The notes: a model not told the origin generated them from the sequence alone. A DNA stretch of 64,000 bases from Nitrosopumilales archaeon (GCA_900299125.1 OMIR01000095.1:1-64000); one strand, 5' to 3'. Counted from the first letter of the stretch, positions 1-9,603 are shown. A program made the numbers and translations.

Positions 1-780
1 ACTGCTGGTCAGTGTGAAATTGATATCAAATATGATTATATGACAAATGCCGCTGATGCTACACAAACTTACAAGTTCGCAATAAGAAACATCGCACAAA
101 AATTCGGTAAGGTGGCTACTATGATGCCAAAGCCAATATCGATGGATGCTGGTTCTGGTATGCATACTAATGTTAGCCTCTGGAAAAACGGCAAAAATGT
201 GTTTTATGATAAAGATGCAAAAGATGAGATAAGCCAAGTTGGAAGATATTTTTGTGGTGGAATACTAAGTCATGCAAGGGCTCTATGTGCAATCACTAAT
301 CCTACTACAAACTCTTACCACAGACTTGTTCCAGGATATGAGGCTCCTGTGTATATTGCATGGAGCCCTAGTAATAGATCAGCTGCTATTCGTGTACCAG
401 AGCACTTTAGAGGTGAAAAATATGCATACCTCAAACGATTTGAATACAGAGCTCCAGATCCATCTGCAAACCCATACCTAGTATTTTCCGCGGTTTTAGC
501 TGCAGGACTTGATGGCATTAAAAAGAAAACAGAGCCCGGTGATCCAGTTTTGGAAAATATTTACCACATGACAAAAGAAGAAAGAGCTAAACGAGGAATT
601 AAAACCGTTCCAGCAAATCTGGGTGAAGCATTAGACGAGTTGGAAAGTGATAGAAAGTTCCTCAATCCGATTTACTCGAATGAAATAATTGATAAGATCA
701 TTGAATTAGGTAGAAGAGATCATAGAGAGATTTCTATTCGTCCTCATCCACATGAATTCTATCTGTACTTTGATGTTTAG
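1..780 (+). CDS. glnA: Glutamine synthetase, C-terminal part (5' truncated by window edge)
   Basis: Type I glutamine synthetase, which condenses glutamate and ammonia with ATP and is the main entry of ammonium into amino acids. The frame is open from the first base, so about 259 C-terminal residues of a ~470-residue enzyme are present. Visible are the AGQCEID segment at the very start (substrate and metal site), MDAGSGMH (nt 157-180) with the ATP and glutamate binding residues, the NRSAAIRVP arginine block and the FEYRAPDPSANPYL block. The C-terminus lacks the bacterial NLYDL-type adenylylation loop, as in non-adenylylated archaeal enzymes. The stop overlaps the stop of the convergent membrane gene by 4 bp. 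The ATG at 40 is an internal methionine, not the start. Confidence 0.96.
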   Translation, partial: TAGQCEIDIKYDYMTNAADATQTYKFAIRNIAQKFGKVATMMPKPISMDAGSGMHTNVSLWKNGKNVFYDKDAKDEISQVGRYFCGGILSHARALCAITNPTTNSYHRLVPGYEAPVYIAWSPSNRSAAIRVPEHFRGEKYAYLKRFEYRAPDPSANPYLVFSAVLAAGLDGIKKKTEPGDPVLENIYHMTKEERAKRGIKTVPANLGEALDELESDRKFLNPIYSNEIIDKIIELGRRDHREISIRPHPHEFYLYFDV

Positions 781-1058
781 AAAATTGGTCTTCCTGTAAG
801 CTGCAGGATGAAGATGAGTGAAATGGCTACTAGTCCAAAACCTATACTAAAGTAAAATCCGCGTCTTTTTTCATTTGTAGATGCTTTATAGATCAGAATG
901 GTTCCGGCGAGACCTACAAATAATACAATTATTCCAAATATTGTATAGTCTAATCCACCACCTTGAATAAATGGATAGAATATGCCTGACAGTAATGCAA
1001 AAAATGCAATCAGATATGCGTATTTTACAGATGTAAGTATCTTAGTTGTTCCAGTCAA
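777..1058 (-). CDS. Small three-helix membrane protein of unknown function
   Basis: A 93-residue protein with three predicted transmembrane helices (about residues 12-30, 36-55 and 70-88), separated by a short GGGLDY loop and a basic loop (NEKRRG) that should face the cytoplasm. I do not recognise a family. It is convergent with glnA, with a 4-bp stop overlap. It reads in the same direction as the thermosome gene, and its stop lies away from that gene, so it is probably transcribed alone or by read-through from the thermosome promoter. Coding status rests on length, the sharp hydrophobic pattern and tight packing. Confidence 0.7.
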   Translation of the reverse strand: MTGTTKILTSVKYAYLIAFFALLSGIFYPFIQGGGLDYTIFGIIVLFVGLAGTILIYKASTNEKRRGFYFSIGFGLVAISLIFILQLTGRPIF

Positions 1059-1102
1059 ATCATGTTTTTTAAAAAATTGTCAGCAAATAAACGTTTGATG
1101 AT

Positions 1103-2812
1103 TTACATGTCCATGCCCATATCGCCCATGCCACCCATTCCTGGCATTCCGCCCATTCCTCCCATGCCACCCATTCCTGGCATTCCGCCCATTCCTCCAG
1201 CTTCTCCTCCAGGTGGCCCAGCAGATTTAGCGATGGCGATAACATCATCAATTCTCAGAATCATGCAAGCAGCCTCTGTAGCAGCTGAAACGATCTGGTT
1301 CTTGACTGCTAGTGGTTCTATTATCTCACTTGATTTCATATTTCCAACCTTTGCTTTCATCACATCGACTCCGGTCCATTTTTCTCCCTTGAGTTGTTTT
1401 GATCTGAGATTAGTAAGAGTATCAATTGGATCCATGCCAGCGTTTTCAGAAAGTGTTAGGGGAATGGCTTCCAAAGAATCAGCAAATTTCTCAACCGCTA
1501 ATTGTTCTCTACCTTCTAATGATTTGGCCCAATTACGAAGCCTTGTTGCAGCAAAGGTTTCTGGTGCACCGCCGCCGGCTACAATTGAGGGATTTTCCAT
1601 CACATCTTTAACTACCATTAATGCATCATGAACTGATCTTTCAACTTCATCAACCACCCTTTGAGAACCACCCCTAAGCAAGAGTGTTACAGACTTAGGA
1701 TTCTTACATTCTTCAACAAAGACCCAGCGATCTTCTTCAATTTTACGTTCTTCAACCAAGTTTGCAGCGCCAAGATCTTTTTCAAATAAATCATCAAGAT
1801 TAGTAACGATTCTAGCTCCTGTAGCTTTTGCTAGTTTTGTCATATCAGATTCTTTTACACGTCGAACAGACAATATTCCTGCTCTTGCGAGATAATGTTG
1901 TGCCATGTCATCTATTCCTTTTTGGCAAAGCAAAACATTTGCTCCGGAACCAATAACCTTATCAACCATATTCTTGAGCATTCGGTTTTCCTCATCAAGG
2001 AATGTCTTCATTTGTTGTGGATTTGAAATATTTATTTTGGCATCAAATTCAGTTTTGTCAATTTCGAGTGCTGTGTTGATTAAAGCAATTTTTGCACTAG
2101 TAATCTTTTTTGGCATTCCACCATGAACAACTTCTTTGTCAAGAACAATTCCTTCAACCAATAATGAGTCTTTCATTGAACCTCCTGCCTTTTTCTCTAC
2201 TTTGATATCATCTTGATCAACCGTGAACGCACCTGTATTTTTTTCTGCGACTGAGACTACGGCCTTAACAATTAATTCGGCCAAGTGCTCAGACTCTTTT
2301 TTTACTAATTTTGTTTGCATGGAAGTTTTTGCAATTTTCATAAGTATTGATTTATCATTCGCGGTGACTTCTTCTGCTATATCTTTTAGAAATTGTAATG
2401 CTTTTTTCTGGGCCTTTCTATAACCATCAACTATTACTGTCGGGTGAACATCTTGGTTAATCAATGACTCTGCATTTTCTAATAATGCACCTGCTAAAAT
2501 TACGGCAGATGTGGTTCCATCACCAACTTCACTATCAGTTGTCTTAGATATCTCAACAAGCATTTTTGCTGCTGGGTGTTGTACATCAATTTCTTTGAGA
2601 ATGGTGGCACCATCGTTAGTAATTGTAACGTCGCCAAGAGAATCAACTAGCATTTTATCCATTCCTCTTGGGCCGAGACTAGAGTGAACGATTTCAGCTA
2701 TAATCTTTGCAGCCGCAATATTGTTTTTCTGGGCTTCACGTCCTTTGTTTTCAGTTGAGCCCTCCTTTAACAATACAACAGGCAGGTTGCCTTTAGGTAC
2801 TTGAACACTCAT
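1103..2812 (-). CDS. thsA: Thermosome subunit (group II chaperonin)
   Basis: ATP-driven group II chaperonin that folds cytosolic proteins inside a double ring. The 569 residues show the family blocks in order: [11 protein letters not shown] (about 44-54), [11 protein letters not shown] (65-75) and GDGTTSAV (97-104) of the nucleotide site. The C-terminal tail (about 535-569) is made of [11 protein letters not shown] repeats that project into the cavity, with an MGMDM end. The start is MSVQVPKG, about 30 nt downstream of a strong TATA box. The repetitive tail produces long spurious open frames on the other strand. Thaumarchaea often carry two thermosome genes; which paralogue this is (thsA or thsB) cannot be decided here. 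Confidence 0.97.
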   Translation of the reverse strand: MSVQVPKGNLPVVLLKEGSTENKGREAQKNNIAAAKIIAEIVHSSLGPRGMDKMLVDSLGDVTITNDGATILKEIDVQHPAAKMLVEISKTTDSEVGDGTTSAVILAGALLENAESLINQDVHPTVIVDGYRKAQKKALQFLKDIAEEVTANDKSILMKIAKTSMQTKLVKKESEHLAELIVKAVVSVAEKNTGAFTVDQDDIKVEKKAGGSMKDSLLVEGIVLDKEVVHGGMPKKITSAKIALINTALEIDKTEFDAKINISNPQQMKTFLDEENRMLKNMVDKVIGSGANVLLCQKGIDDMAQHYLARAGILSVRRVKESDMTKLAKATGARIVTNLDDLFEKDLGAANLVEERKIEEDRWVFVEECKNPKSVTLLLRGGSQRVVDEVERSVHDALMVVKDVMENPSIVAGGGAPETFAATRLRNWAKSLEGREQLAVEKFADSLEAIPLTLSENAGMDPIDTLTNLRSKQLKGEKWTGVDVMKAKVGNMKSSEIIEPLAVKNQIVSAATEAACMILRIDDVIAIAKSAGPPGGEAGGMGGMPGMGGMGGMGGMPGMGGMGDMGMDM

Positions 2813-2835
2813 TAGATCATGACTCTAATTTTTCC

Positions 2836-2848
2836 CTTTTTATACCTT
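2836..2848 (-). promoter_or_regulatory. TATA box of the thermosome gene
   Basis: Read on the minus strand the sequence is AAGGTATAAAAAG, a close match to an archaeal BRE/TATA element. Its centre is about 30 nt before the thermosome ATG, placing the transcription start a few bases before the start codon. No Shine-Dalgarno sequence is seen in the short remaining leader, so a leaderless or nearly leaderless mRNA is inferred. Confidence 0.65.
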
Positions 2849-2938
2849 ATTTGTTACGTTATGCCGTGAAACCGAATAAATTTTTGTTCTATGAAAACAA
2901 TCGCTGTTTTTAAATTGGGATATAAATTCCAAAAAATC

Positions 2939-4261
2939 ATGGTTGGTTCTACATACAAAAATTCGTACAAGAAAATTCTTGCGGATTTAGTAGAGCACAA
3001 CAAATGGTTTGAAAATTCCATACCGCTAATTGCGAGTGAAAACGTACCTTCTCCTGCAGTAAAAGAAGCGTTACTATCTGACTTTGGGAATCGTTATGCC
3101 GAAGGTTGGCCCGGCGAACGTGTCTATGCAGGGTGTGTCTATATCGATAAGGTGGAGGTTCAGTGCATGGATTTAGCAAAAAAACTCTACAAGGCTAAGT
3201 TTGCAGATGTCAGGCCTATTTCTGGTGTTGTAGCTAATCTAGCAATTTATTCAGCATTTACAAGTCCTGGCGATGTTATGATTGCACCGTCCATACCAGC
3301 TGGTGGTCACATATCACACGGTAAAAAGGAGCATTCTGGTACTGCTGGCCTAGTTCACGGATTAGACATTGAATTCTATCCGTTTGATGCGGAGGAAATG
3401 ACCATTGATGTGGACAAGACCAAAGAAAAAGTCGAGGAGTTAAAGAAAACAAACCGCTTGCCTAAGATGGCAATGTTTGGTGGATCATTGTTTTTGTTTC
3501 CACATCCAGTACGAGAATTATCTGATTTTCTAAAATCATATGACATTCACATCAATTATGATGCAGCACACGTCGCAGGACTAATTGCTGGAGGTCAGTT
3601 TCAAGATCCATTACGAGAGGGAGCTGATACCATGACAATGAGTACGCATAAGACGTTGTTTGGACCGCAAGGAGGACTGGTCTTGGGTGGAGAGCAACAT
3701 GGTGAAGCGATTAAAAAGGCAACATTCCCCGGATTGACATCTAGTCATCACATTCATCATATGGCAGCTAAAGCAATTGCGTTTGCAGAGACACTAGAGT
3801 TTGGTAAAGCATATGCAAAGGATGTAATAAAAAATGCAAAGGCTCTAGCTGACGCATTATCTGATGTAGGCTTCAAGGTATTAGGTGAAAAACGCGGTTA
3901 CACAAAATCACACCAGATTGCAGTGAATGTTTTGGATTATTCGGATGGTGGAAAAGTAGAGGCTGATTTAGAAAAAGCAAACATTATCGTAAATAGACAG
4001 TTAATTCCAGGAGACATCAAGGCAGGGCGTAATTATTTTCACCCTGGTGGAATCAGATTGGGCGTGTCAGAACTTACAAGGCTGGGTATGAAGGCTGCGG
4101 AAATGAAAGAAATTGCAGGGTTTATCAAAACTGTAGTGATAGACAAAAAGGATCCAAAGAAGCTTGCGGCCAAGGTCAAGTCATTTAGAAAGGACTACCA
4201 AAAGGTGCATTATTGTTTTGATAACAAGTTAGGCGCCTATGAATACGTAAAGCTTCGTTAA
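2939..4261 (+). CDS. glyA: Serine hydroxymethyltransferase
   Basis: PLP enzyme that interconverts serine and glycine with a one-carbon carrier. With the start at 2939 it has 440 residues, normal for archaeal SHMT. Visible are IPLIASENV (28-36), the GNRYAEGWPG substrate loop (50-59), the DAAHVAG block with the cofactor-binding Asp208 and His211, and TMSTHKTLFGPQGG, whose Lys238 forms the PLP Schiff base. An in-frame ATG at 2891 would add 16 residues. I prefer 2939 because TTTTTAAATT at 2907-2916 is a TATA-like box 26-30 nt before it and the family homology starts after it. The end overlaps the convergent polD2 stop by 4 bp. Confidence 0.96.
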   Translation: MVGSTYKNSYKKILADLVEHNKWFENSIPLIASENVPSPAVKEALLSDFGNRYAEGWPGERVYAGCVYIDKVEVQCMDLAKKLYKAKFADVRPISGVVANLAIYSAFTSPGDVMIAPSIPAGGHISHGKKEHSGTAGLVHGLDIEFYPFDAEEMTIDVDKTKEKVEELKKTNRLPKMAMFGGSLFLFPHPVRELSDFLKSYDIHINYDAAHVAGLIAGGQFQDPLREGADTMTMSTHKTLFGPQGGLVLGGEQHGEAIKKATFPGLTSSHHIHHMAAKAIAFAETLEFGKAYAKDVIKNAKALADALSDVGFKVLGEKRGYTKSHQIAVNVLDYSDGGKVEADLEKANIIVNRQLIPGDIKAGRNYFHPGGIRLGVSELTRLGMKAAEMKEIAGFIKTVVIDKKDPKKLAAKVKSFRKDYQKVHYCFDNKLGAYEYVKLR

Positions 4262-7200
4262 TTATAATCAGTTAACAACAATTGATCTCCGTTTCTTTTG
4301 CCAAAGACCAAATTAATCTCATCTTCAAGGGTTCCTATTCTTCCTTTGAGGTATGGGCCAACATCATATTTTTCGACTAGGCGCTTTGCAAGTCTGAGAT
4401 ATTTCTCAATTGAAGGCCTAGTTATTGTTTGAATTAGATTCTTACCGCAAATGCAGTGTTCAAGTAGTGGGGTTCGTCGGTATTTTCTACCACATGTAGT
4501 ACAACGAAATTCCTGTCTGCCATAGGCCCTGAGATTTCCAATAATGTCTGGCACGAGATGTGTCGTGATAACATTAGTAACAATTTCTGTAGTATCAACT
4601 GCAGAAATGATCTCCGCGTTTCTAATCTGCATATCAAACTTATCTAACATCGAATCTAAAGTGGAATAAGCACTTCGTGATCGTGATGTAGTCAGAGTTG
4701 TAGTAGTGTGAGTAAAATGATAATCGTAGAATTGTCTTTCCGTTTCGAGTCTGTCCTTGATGATTTCTACACTTGTGACCTCTGATGCTTTTTTGAATGA
4801 TATCGTGTCTTCAAAGAATTCGAGTGGGAGTTTTTTTGTCACCTCAAAATTATGTGCCTGAGGTTGAGACTCGTGGGGCAACACAACAGGTTGGACCAAA
4901 AGTGGTGCATCCATCAGTCCACCAATTTTATCAGATAAGAATTGTCTTGAGAAATTTAAGAGTGCATCCATCAAAAGCATGATGGAATCGGCATCTCCAT
5001 CAGCATCACGTCTTTTTGCAGAGTGCCAGTTTGGTGTACCAAAACATACATGGGTTTCTGTATATCCAATAATTCTGCCTACAATCCCTACGGATGTATG
5101 TGGAGCGAGTCCAATTACCAGATGACCGATTAGATCTTCATTATTCCTAACATTATAAAATGCAGTCTTACCATAGAATTTTCCTAGTTCAATGTCAATA
5201 TACTTGCAAGTTTGGACTAGGTATTTTCCGCTTTCATGTGGAATAATGATGTCCTGCATTTTGATCTCCACTGTTTGGTCATCACTAACAAGTGGTTTAT
5301 CATCGATATCAGTGTAATAGCCAAGCTCGTTTAGTTTTTGGATTGATGTTCCAATCCATGCTGGTTTGAAATGAGTTAATGGTGAGTTGGTTGCATCAAA
5401 TCGTACAGTACCGTCTTTGAATACAGTGAGACCTTGACTTTGTCGTATTAGTCCTTTCTCTAGCGGCTCTGCAATTCTATCTTGGTTAATGAGTTCCTCC
5501 ACACCCTTGAATGGTTTTTGTATTCTGACGCCGATTTTTTCTTGAGCTGCGATTAGTCTCTCCTTTAGTGGAAAAGGTTTGAAGGTATGAGTTGGTACTT
5601 TTTTCTTACATTTTTGGCAAAATGTCGTATCTAATTCAGACCGGCATATGGAACAGACATTCTCTATTTTTGTGCGATTTCCACATATTGAGCAGTTTAT
5701 ACTAATTGAGGGAATATTACAGTTCTTGCAGATGCGATTAAAAATATTACAGAAAAATTTTGAGTCATTACTTGCCTTGAGTAAATCTCTGGTCATTCCA
5801 CCTCTGTCACCAATTGGAAATAGAGTGTGTACGCGGGGTTTCATTAGTCGAGGTGCTGCTTTTTCAGGTCTACCTATTCTTACTCCAATGGAAGTCGAAA
5901 ATTTTGGCCTGATTTTGATTCCAGTAGATTTGGATAGGATTTGTGGAACAGATTCAGCATGATCCACATGAATAGTATTTGAGAACAGAATCTGATAAAA
6001 GACGTTTGCCTCTATTTCACCTAATACGATGTAATCGTCTGTGATAATATGGGGAACGCCGATTTTTTCTAGAATTGGTTTTACTTCTTTAGAGTAGATT
6101 ATTCGTTCGTCTTCTATTTTGACAGGCTTCAGTAGTATTTCGAGTTCGGCTGGTGAGATTTGCTCCCAATAGAAAAGATATTTTGGATGTAATGGAATCT
6201 TGAAGTTTAGGGAAATCTCTAGTGCTTCTTCTAAGCTAGGGGTTTTTACCAGAAAATCCTGTAGTTCTGTTTTTGCCTCGTATTGAAGTAGTTTTTGTGT
6301 GAGCTCCTCCAACCAGAACTCCTCTACATACCCAGAAGGTATGAGTTGAGCATTGTTTTCCAAAAAATCTCCAAATGAAATCAAAATGTCACCAAGATAC
6401 AAAATTCTCTCAATGTCATCCTTGATTTTTTTGCCTTGTTCGACGTTTTGGATTCTTAGTACATTACCATTTTTGAGTCGCACAATAGGAGTGTCGATGG
6501 AGTCCACAAAGGCAACAGTAGCTCCCTTGCCAGGAACATCGAGTTTTACCTGGGTTCCAACGGCTATTGTGTGGTTGAGGATTTCTGCTACTACGGGGTG
6601 AATTCCCACAGAGGCAAACCCAGTGTTGCATGCTCTTCCATATCTGAGTCGAAATCCACCTATCTTGTTTGGCATGGATAGAACTGATCTTCCTGCTATT
6701 ACCTCCTTGAGTCTTTTAGTCGCCGAGTCGCCTTCCTCCCCTTTTTGTACAGCTCCTTTCAAGTCACCTAACCAATCCCACCCATCTAGCTTGTAGAGAT
6801 CAATTCGTTTGAGGAGTTTTTTTGCACGCCCTATTAGACCGTCATTTAGAACACGTAGAGCGCCTCCACGAACACGGTCGGTCTTTATTCGGGTCATGTT
6901 TTTGTGATTTACCACCTCGTTTGGGTCGGTATCTACTCCGTCGAGTTCGACGGGTAAATTGGAAATTACTTTGATGATATCTTGATCTTGAACATGGTAT
7001 TGGAAGCTTCCAACATCTCTCTCATAAACCCGTAATTCTTCAACAAATCTGCCTGTTTCATCATCAAATGCGTTCGCTTGATATTTTGCGAGTCCAACAG
7101 CCTGTCTAACGTGATCGGCTATCAACATTGTAACAGCAGATTCTGTTCCGCCCGCAGAACGCATTGGTCCAGCGATAGATACTGAAAGGTAATCAGAACC

Positions 7201-7632
7201 ATCCTTGTTCTTCTTTATTATAACACTGGAAATTCCCTGTAATGGTGCAATAGTTACTCCTTCTGTGACTATAGCCAAACCTACGCGAACTGCATTGTCT
7301 AGTCTTTGCTCCAAGGTGGCATCTTCGGGGAGGTATTTGCCTAGAGCTATGCTTTTAGATATTTCTAATGCCGCTAGCTCCTTTCCTTTAATTTTGAGCA
7401 TCTCACGTAAGGGTTCTGCAATGTCGATGTCGTGCATTTTTGCGACACGGTCAGCTAGATCAAAGGCTATTTTGGGCTCTACTATTCCAGAGGAATCAAC
7501 TAGGGTAGATTTTGCCTCTGCGGCTCGCTCAAAGATTGAGTAGACCTGTTCTGAAATCTGGGAATAGTATTCAAGGTAATTGTTAGGCATTGGGATTCCC
7601 TGAATTCGGGAGATCGCTGTATTCTCTGACAT
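4258..7632 (-). CDS. polD2: DNA polymerase D large (catalytic) subunit DP2
   Basis: Catalytic subunit of the archaeal replicative polymerase PolD, which pairs with DP1 (encoded at 11880-13310). Length is 1124 residues, uninterrupted by an intein. Visible are the KTDRVRGGALRVLNDG and GGFRLRYGRACNTGFA blocks (double-psi barrel region). A Cys-rich zinc module follows at about residues 620-670 (CKNCN, CSICGN, CSICRS, CQKC). The acidic catalytic loop RDADGDADSI lies at about 874-882, and a C-terminal zinc finger (CTTCGRKYR...CICG) near 1060-1080 is the region that contacts DP1 and PCNA in known structures. It starts 2 nt after the GGGP synthase stop, so the two are co-transcribed. Confidence 0.97.
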   Translation of the reverse strand: MSENTAISRIQGIPMPNNYLEYYSQISEQVYSIFERAAEAKSTLVDSSGIVEPKIAFDLADRVAKMHDIDIAEPLREMLKIKGKELAALEISKSIALGKYLPEDATLEQRLDNAVRVGLAIVTEGVTIAPLQGISSVIIKKNKDGSDYLSVSIAGPMRSAGGTESAVTMLIADHVRQAVGLAKYQANAFDDETGRFVEELRVYERDVGSFQYHVQDQDIIKVISNLPVELDGVDTDPNEVVNHKNMTRIKTDRVRGGALRVLNDGLIGRAKKLLKRIDLYKLDGWDWLGDLKGAVQKGEEGDSATKRLKEVIAGRSVLSMPNKIGGFRLRYGRACNTGFASVGIHPVVAEILNHTIAVGTQVKLDVPGKGATVAFVDSIDTPIVRLKNGNVLRIQNVEQGKKIKDDIERILYLGDILISFGDFLENNAQLIPSGYVEEFWLEELTQKLLQYEAKTELQDFLVKTPSLEEALEISLNFKIPLHPKYLFYWEQISPAELEILLKPVKIEDERIIYSKEVKPILEKIGVPHIITDDYIVLGEIEANVFYQILFSNTIHVDHAESVPQILSKSTGIKIRPKFSTSIGVRIGRPEKAAPRLMKPRVHTLFPIGDRGGMTRDLLKASNDSKFFCNIFNRICKNCNIPSISINCSICGNRTKIENVCSICRSELDTTFCQKCKKKVPTHTFKPFPLKERLIAAQEKIGVRIQKPFKGVEELINQDRIAEPLEKGLIRQSQGLTVFKDGTVRFDATNSPLTHFKPAWIGTSIQKLNELGYYTDIDDKPLVSDDQTVEIKMQDIIIPHESGKYLVQTCKYIDIELGKFYGKTAFYNVRNNEDLIGHLVIGLAPHTSVGIVGRIIGYTETHVCFGTPNWHSAKRRDADGDADSIMLLMDALLNFSRQFLSDKIGGLMDAPLLVQPVVLPHESQPQAHNFEVTKKLPLEFFEDTISFKKASEVTSVEIIKDRLETERQFYDYHFTHTTTTLTTSRSRSAYSTLDSMLDKFDMQIRNAEIISAVDTTEIVTNVITTHLVPDIIGNLRAYGRQEFRCTTCGRKYRRTPLLEHCICGKNLIQTITRPSIEKYLRLAKRLVEKYDVGPYLKGRIGTLEDEINLVFGKRNGDQLLLTDYN

Positions 7633-7634
7633 GT

Positions 7635-8384
7635 CTAGTTTAGATTCTTGATACTATTTGCTATTTCGGATAGTTTTGTGAGACTGTCCTTTTCTTTTTC
7701 TAGCATTGTTCCTATGACTAAAGCGTCGGCTCCAGCCTTTACTAGTTCGGCTGCGGTTTTGGCATCACGGATTCCTCCTCCGATAATAAGAAATCCATTG
7801 AAAAGTTTGCGTACGGTCGCTACCATTTCTGGTCGAATACTTTCCTTTGCACCCGATCCCGCCTCCAAATACACAAACCTCATACCCAAAAACTGGGCTG
7901 CCAAACAGTAGGCGGCAGCAATGTTGGGTTTATCAAATGGGATTCCCTTTGCAGCCCCGACGAACCATGCTGTCGTGCCTTCTCCTATGATAATGTAAGC
8001 TGTAGGTAGTGGTTCAAGACCGAATTTTAGTACACTTGGGGCACCTAATGCTTGTGCTTGTGTAATGTAATAGGGATTCTCCGAGTTCATGAGTGAACTA
8101 AACAGTATTGCATCTGCTGCCGGTACAACACCAGTTACATTTCCTGGAAACAAAATAATTGGAATTTTGACTGATTTTTTGAGATTTTTCACCACTTCAG
8201 CCATTTCTAGCTGGTCAATTGCTGATGAGCCACCTACTAGTATTGCTCCCGCGCCAATCTTTTCGACATCTTGGGCCAGTTTTATGGACTCTTGTAATTT
8301 TGAGACTTCAGAATCAATTAGTACAAACAATAATGCACCTTTTTTCTTACGCGTAGTCAGCAAATATTCCTCTACTTTACCCAT
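7635..8384 (-). CDS. Geranylgeranylglyceryl phosphate synthase
   Basis: Prenyltransferase of the PcrB/GGGPS family. It makes the first ether bond of archaeal lipids by joining geranylgeranyl diphosphate to sn-glycerol-1-phosphate. The 249-residue TIM barrel shows GAILVGGSSAID (about 46-57), PIILFPGNV (substrate loop), FVYLEAGSGA (about 170-179), GGGIRD (about 202-207) and the phosphate-binding GADALVIGT near the C-terminus. It leads a two-gene operon with polD2 (2-nt gap). Its substrate is supplied by the glycerol-1-phosphate dehydrogenase encoded at 25026-26096. It is long and has the residues of group II enzymes. Confidence 0.95.
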   Translation of the reverse strand: MGKVEEYLLTTRKKKGALLFVLIDSEVSKLQESIKLAQDVEKIGAGAILVGGSSAIDQLEMAEVVKNLKKSVKIPIILFPGNVTGVVPAADAILFSSLMNSENPYYITQAQALGAPSVLKFGLEPLPTAYIIIGEGTTAWFVGAAKGIPFDKPNIAAAYCLAAQFLGMRFVYLEAGSGAKESIRPEMVATVRKLFNGFLIIGGGIRDAKTAAELVKAGADALVIGTMLEKEKDSLTKLSEIANSIKNLN

Positions 8385-8449
8385 GGAGTTTGGTTTGAAT
8401 CAATTGTTTTAAAGTTTAATTAAAATGAGGTATACAGATTTGTATAGCT

Positions 8450-8812
8450 ATGGTAGACATAGATGATTCCAAATTTAATAATATTATCAAGCAAATTATC
8501 AAAAAATCACTATTTACAGAGCGACAAATTCAAATTATTTTAAACCGTAAGAATCTCTCCGAATTCAAGTTTGGTATTAGTAAAGGTGCATATTTCCGTC
8601 AAGTAGCCCAATCTCGAGAGAAGCTTATGGGCTTGTTTTATTCGATAATTCTGCTTCGAGGTCTAGGTATTCTTCTTCCAGATGACATTGATGTGATATC
8701 TAGGCTCGCAGAACAGGTTTCTGTGATAAAAGACAGTGACGTATTTCCAGAAAGAGAAGAACAGGTGACAAACGTCATAGACAAATTGGTTCGCCAAGCG
8801 TGTGGAATGTGA
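8450..8812 (+). CDS. Conserved-looking 120-residue protein, unknown function
   Basis: A mostly helical, soluble protein. It has basic helices in the N-terminal half (KQIIKKSLFTERQIQIILNR, about 13-32) resembling a helix-turn-helix arrangement, and a hydrophobic helix (LMGLFYSIILLRGLGIL, about 60-76). No Cys clusters or signal peptide are seen. The ATG at 8450 is preceded by AT-rich sequence with TTAATTAAAA around 8415-8425, a plausible TATA element. A DNA-binding role is only a guess from the helical pattern. It is divergent from the GGGPS-polD2 operon. Confidence 0.7.
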   Translation: MVDIDDSKFNNIIKQIIKKSLFTERQIQIILNRKNLSEFKFGISKGAYFRQVAQSREKLMGLFYSIILLRGLGILLPDDIDVISRLAEQVSVIKDSDVFPEREEQVTNVIDKLVRQACGM

Positions 8813-8937
8813 TGAATCACGGTTTGTTTCTCGTTGATTATGAAATATTGTGATTGTGTATGACGCATTAGTTGACACAAGGTGTGAAATTATGTTGGCC
8901 AATCACAATAAATCACATAGATCTCACTAAATCATTG

Positions 8938-9516
8938 ATGATAATAGAGATTCCTGAACCCCAGGTAATTGGTGCAGTGATACTTGCATTCGTAGTAGGG
9001 GTATTTGGGATGATTGTCTATAGCAAAATCAAGGTACTCACTGGAAATAAAACCCAGGATCCTGCCTATTTGTCACGCTTAGAATACTATGAAAGGCAGC
9101 TCATAGACATGAAAATACGAATGGATGCTTTGGATCTGGAAAACCATGAATTTGAAACACATAACTCGGATAAAGTGGACCCTGTTTTTGAAAAAAAGAT
9201 GGAAAAACCAGCACCGAAAGACTCAGAAGAGGTCAAATTAGAGCCTACCAAGCCTAATCCAAAACCAAGAATGCCAAATATGGGCTTTGAAGGTGTGGCT
9301 GAACACGTCTTAGGATTAATCACAGTCAAGGAAATGACGTCACGTGATATCCAAGTCACAATTGGACGTAGTCGTGAGCACACATCTAGGTTGATGAAAA
9401 GACTTTTTGAGGAGGGTTACGTAGAGAGAAATAACAAAGTCAGACCATTTACTTACCAAATTACTGAAAAGGGAAAATCCAAACTGGCCAACCAAGAACA
9501 ACCCATTCCGGTATGA
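8938..9516 (+). CDS. Membrane-anchored winged-helix transcriptional regulator
   Basis: Begins with one transmembrane helix (about residues 9-28, VIGAVILAFVVGVFGMIVYS), followed by a charged helix and a Pro/Lys-rich linker. It ends in a winged helix of MarR/ArsR type (about 122-185: VAEHVLGLITVKEMTSRDIQ, then RSREHTSRLMKRLFEEGYVE as recognition helix and RPFTYQITEKGKSKL as wing). A cytoplasmic DNA-binding domain tethered to the membrane is inferred. An in-frame TTG at 8872 would add 22 residues; ATG 8938 is preferred because it puts the membrane helix near the N-terminus. Several AATCAC/GTGATT motifs lie upstream. Confidence 0.75.
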   Translation: MIIEIPEPQVIGAVILAFVVGVFGMIVYSKIKVLTGNKTQDPAYLSRLEYYERQLIDMKIRMDALDLENHEFETHNSDKVDPVFEKKMEKPAPKDSEEVKLEPTKPNPKPRMPNMGFEGVAEHVLGLITVKEMTSRDIQVTIGRSREHTSRLMKRLFEEGYVERNNKVRPFTYQITEKGKSKLANQEQPIPV

Positions 9517-9540
9517 GATTTTAACCTGTTTTTATTTTGA

Positions 9541-9603
9541 TATTTTTATTAGGATATCCTAATAAATTTCACAACGAAAATATTTTTATTAGTTCAACCT
9601 AAT
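9541..9603. promoter_or_regulatory. Paired operator-like sites ATTAG-N6-CTAAT, 40 bp apart
   Basis: Two copies of ATTAG-N6-CTAAT lie at 9548-9563 and 9588-9603. Each is preceded by the same TATTTTT (9541-9547 and 9581-9587). The first is part of a perfect 22-bp palindrome at 9545-9566. The centre-to-centre distance is exactly 40 bp, close to four helical turns, so dimers bound at both sites would face the same side of the DNA. They lie between the membrane-anchored winged-helix gene and the AbrB-like microprotein gene. Either protein could be the binder. The palindrome could also act in RNA as a hairpin after the upstream gene. Confidence 0.5.

Noticed and set aside
1062-1631. 189-codon frame with [11 protein letters not shown] repeats on the plus strand
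   Set aside because: It is the antisense of the GGM-rich C-terminal tail of the thermosome gene; the repeats follow from the tail's codons. No promoter or homology.
5648-5962. 104-codon plus-strand frame inside polD2
   Set aside because: Antisense to a conserved zinc-module region of polD2; amino acid composition looks random and no start signals are present.
4258-7632. Possible intein in polD2
   Set aside because: Reading frame is colinear with the polymerase family through all conserved blocks; no intein motifs or excess length.
8810-8880. Possible C/D box RNA (GTGATGA at the stop of the 120-residue gene)
   Set aside because: A C-box-like GTGATGA is present, but no matching CTGA D box at a suitable distance was found.
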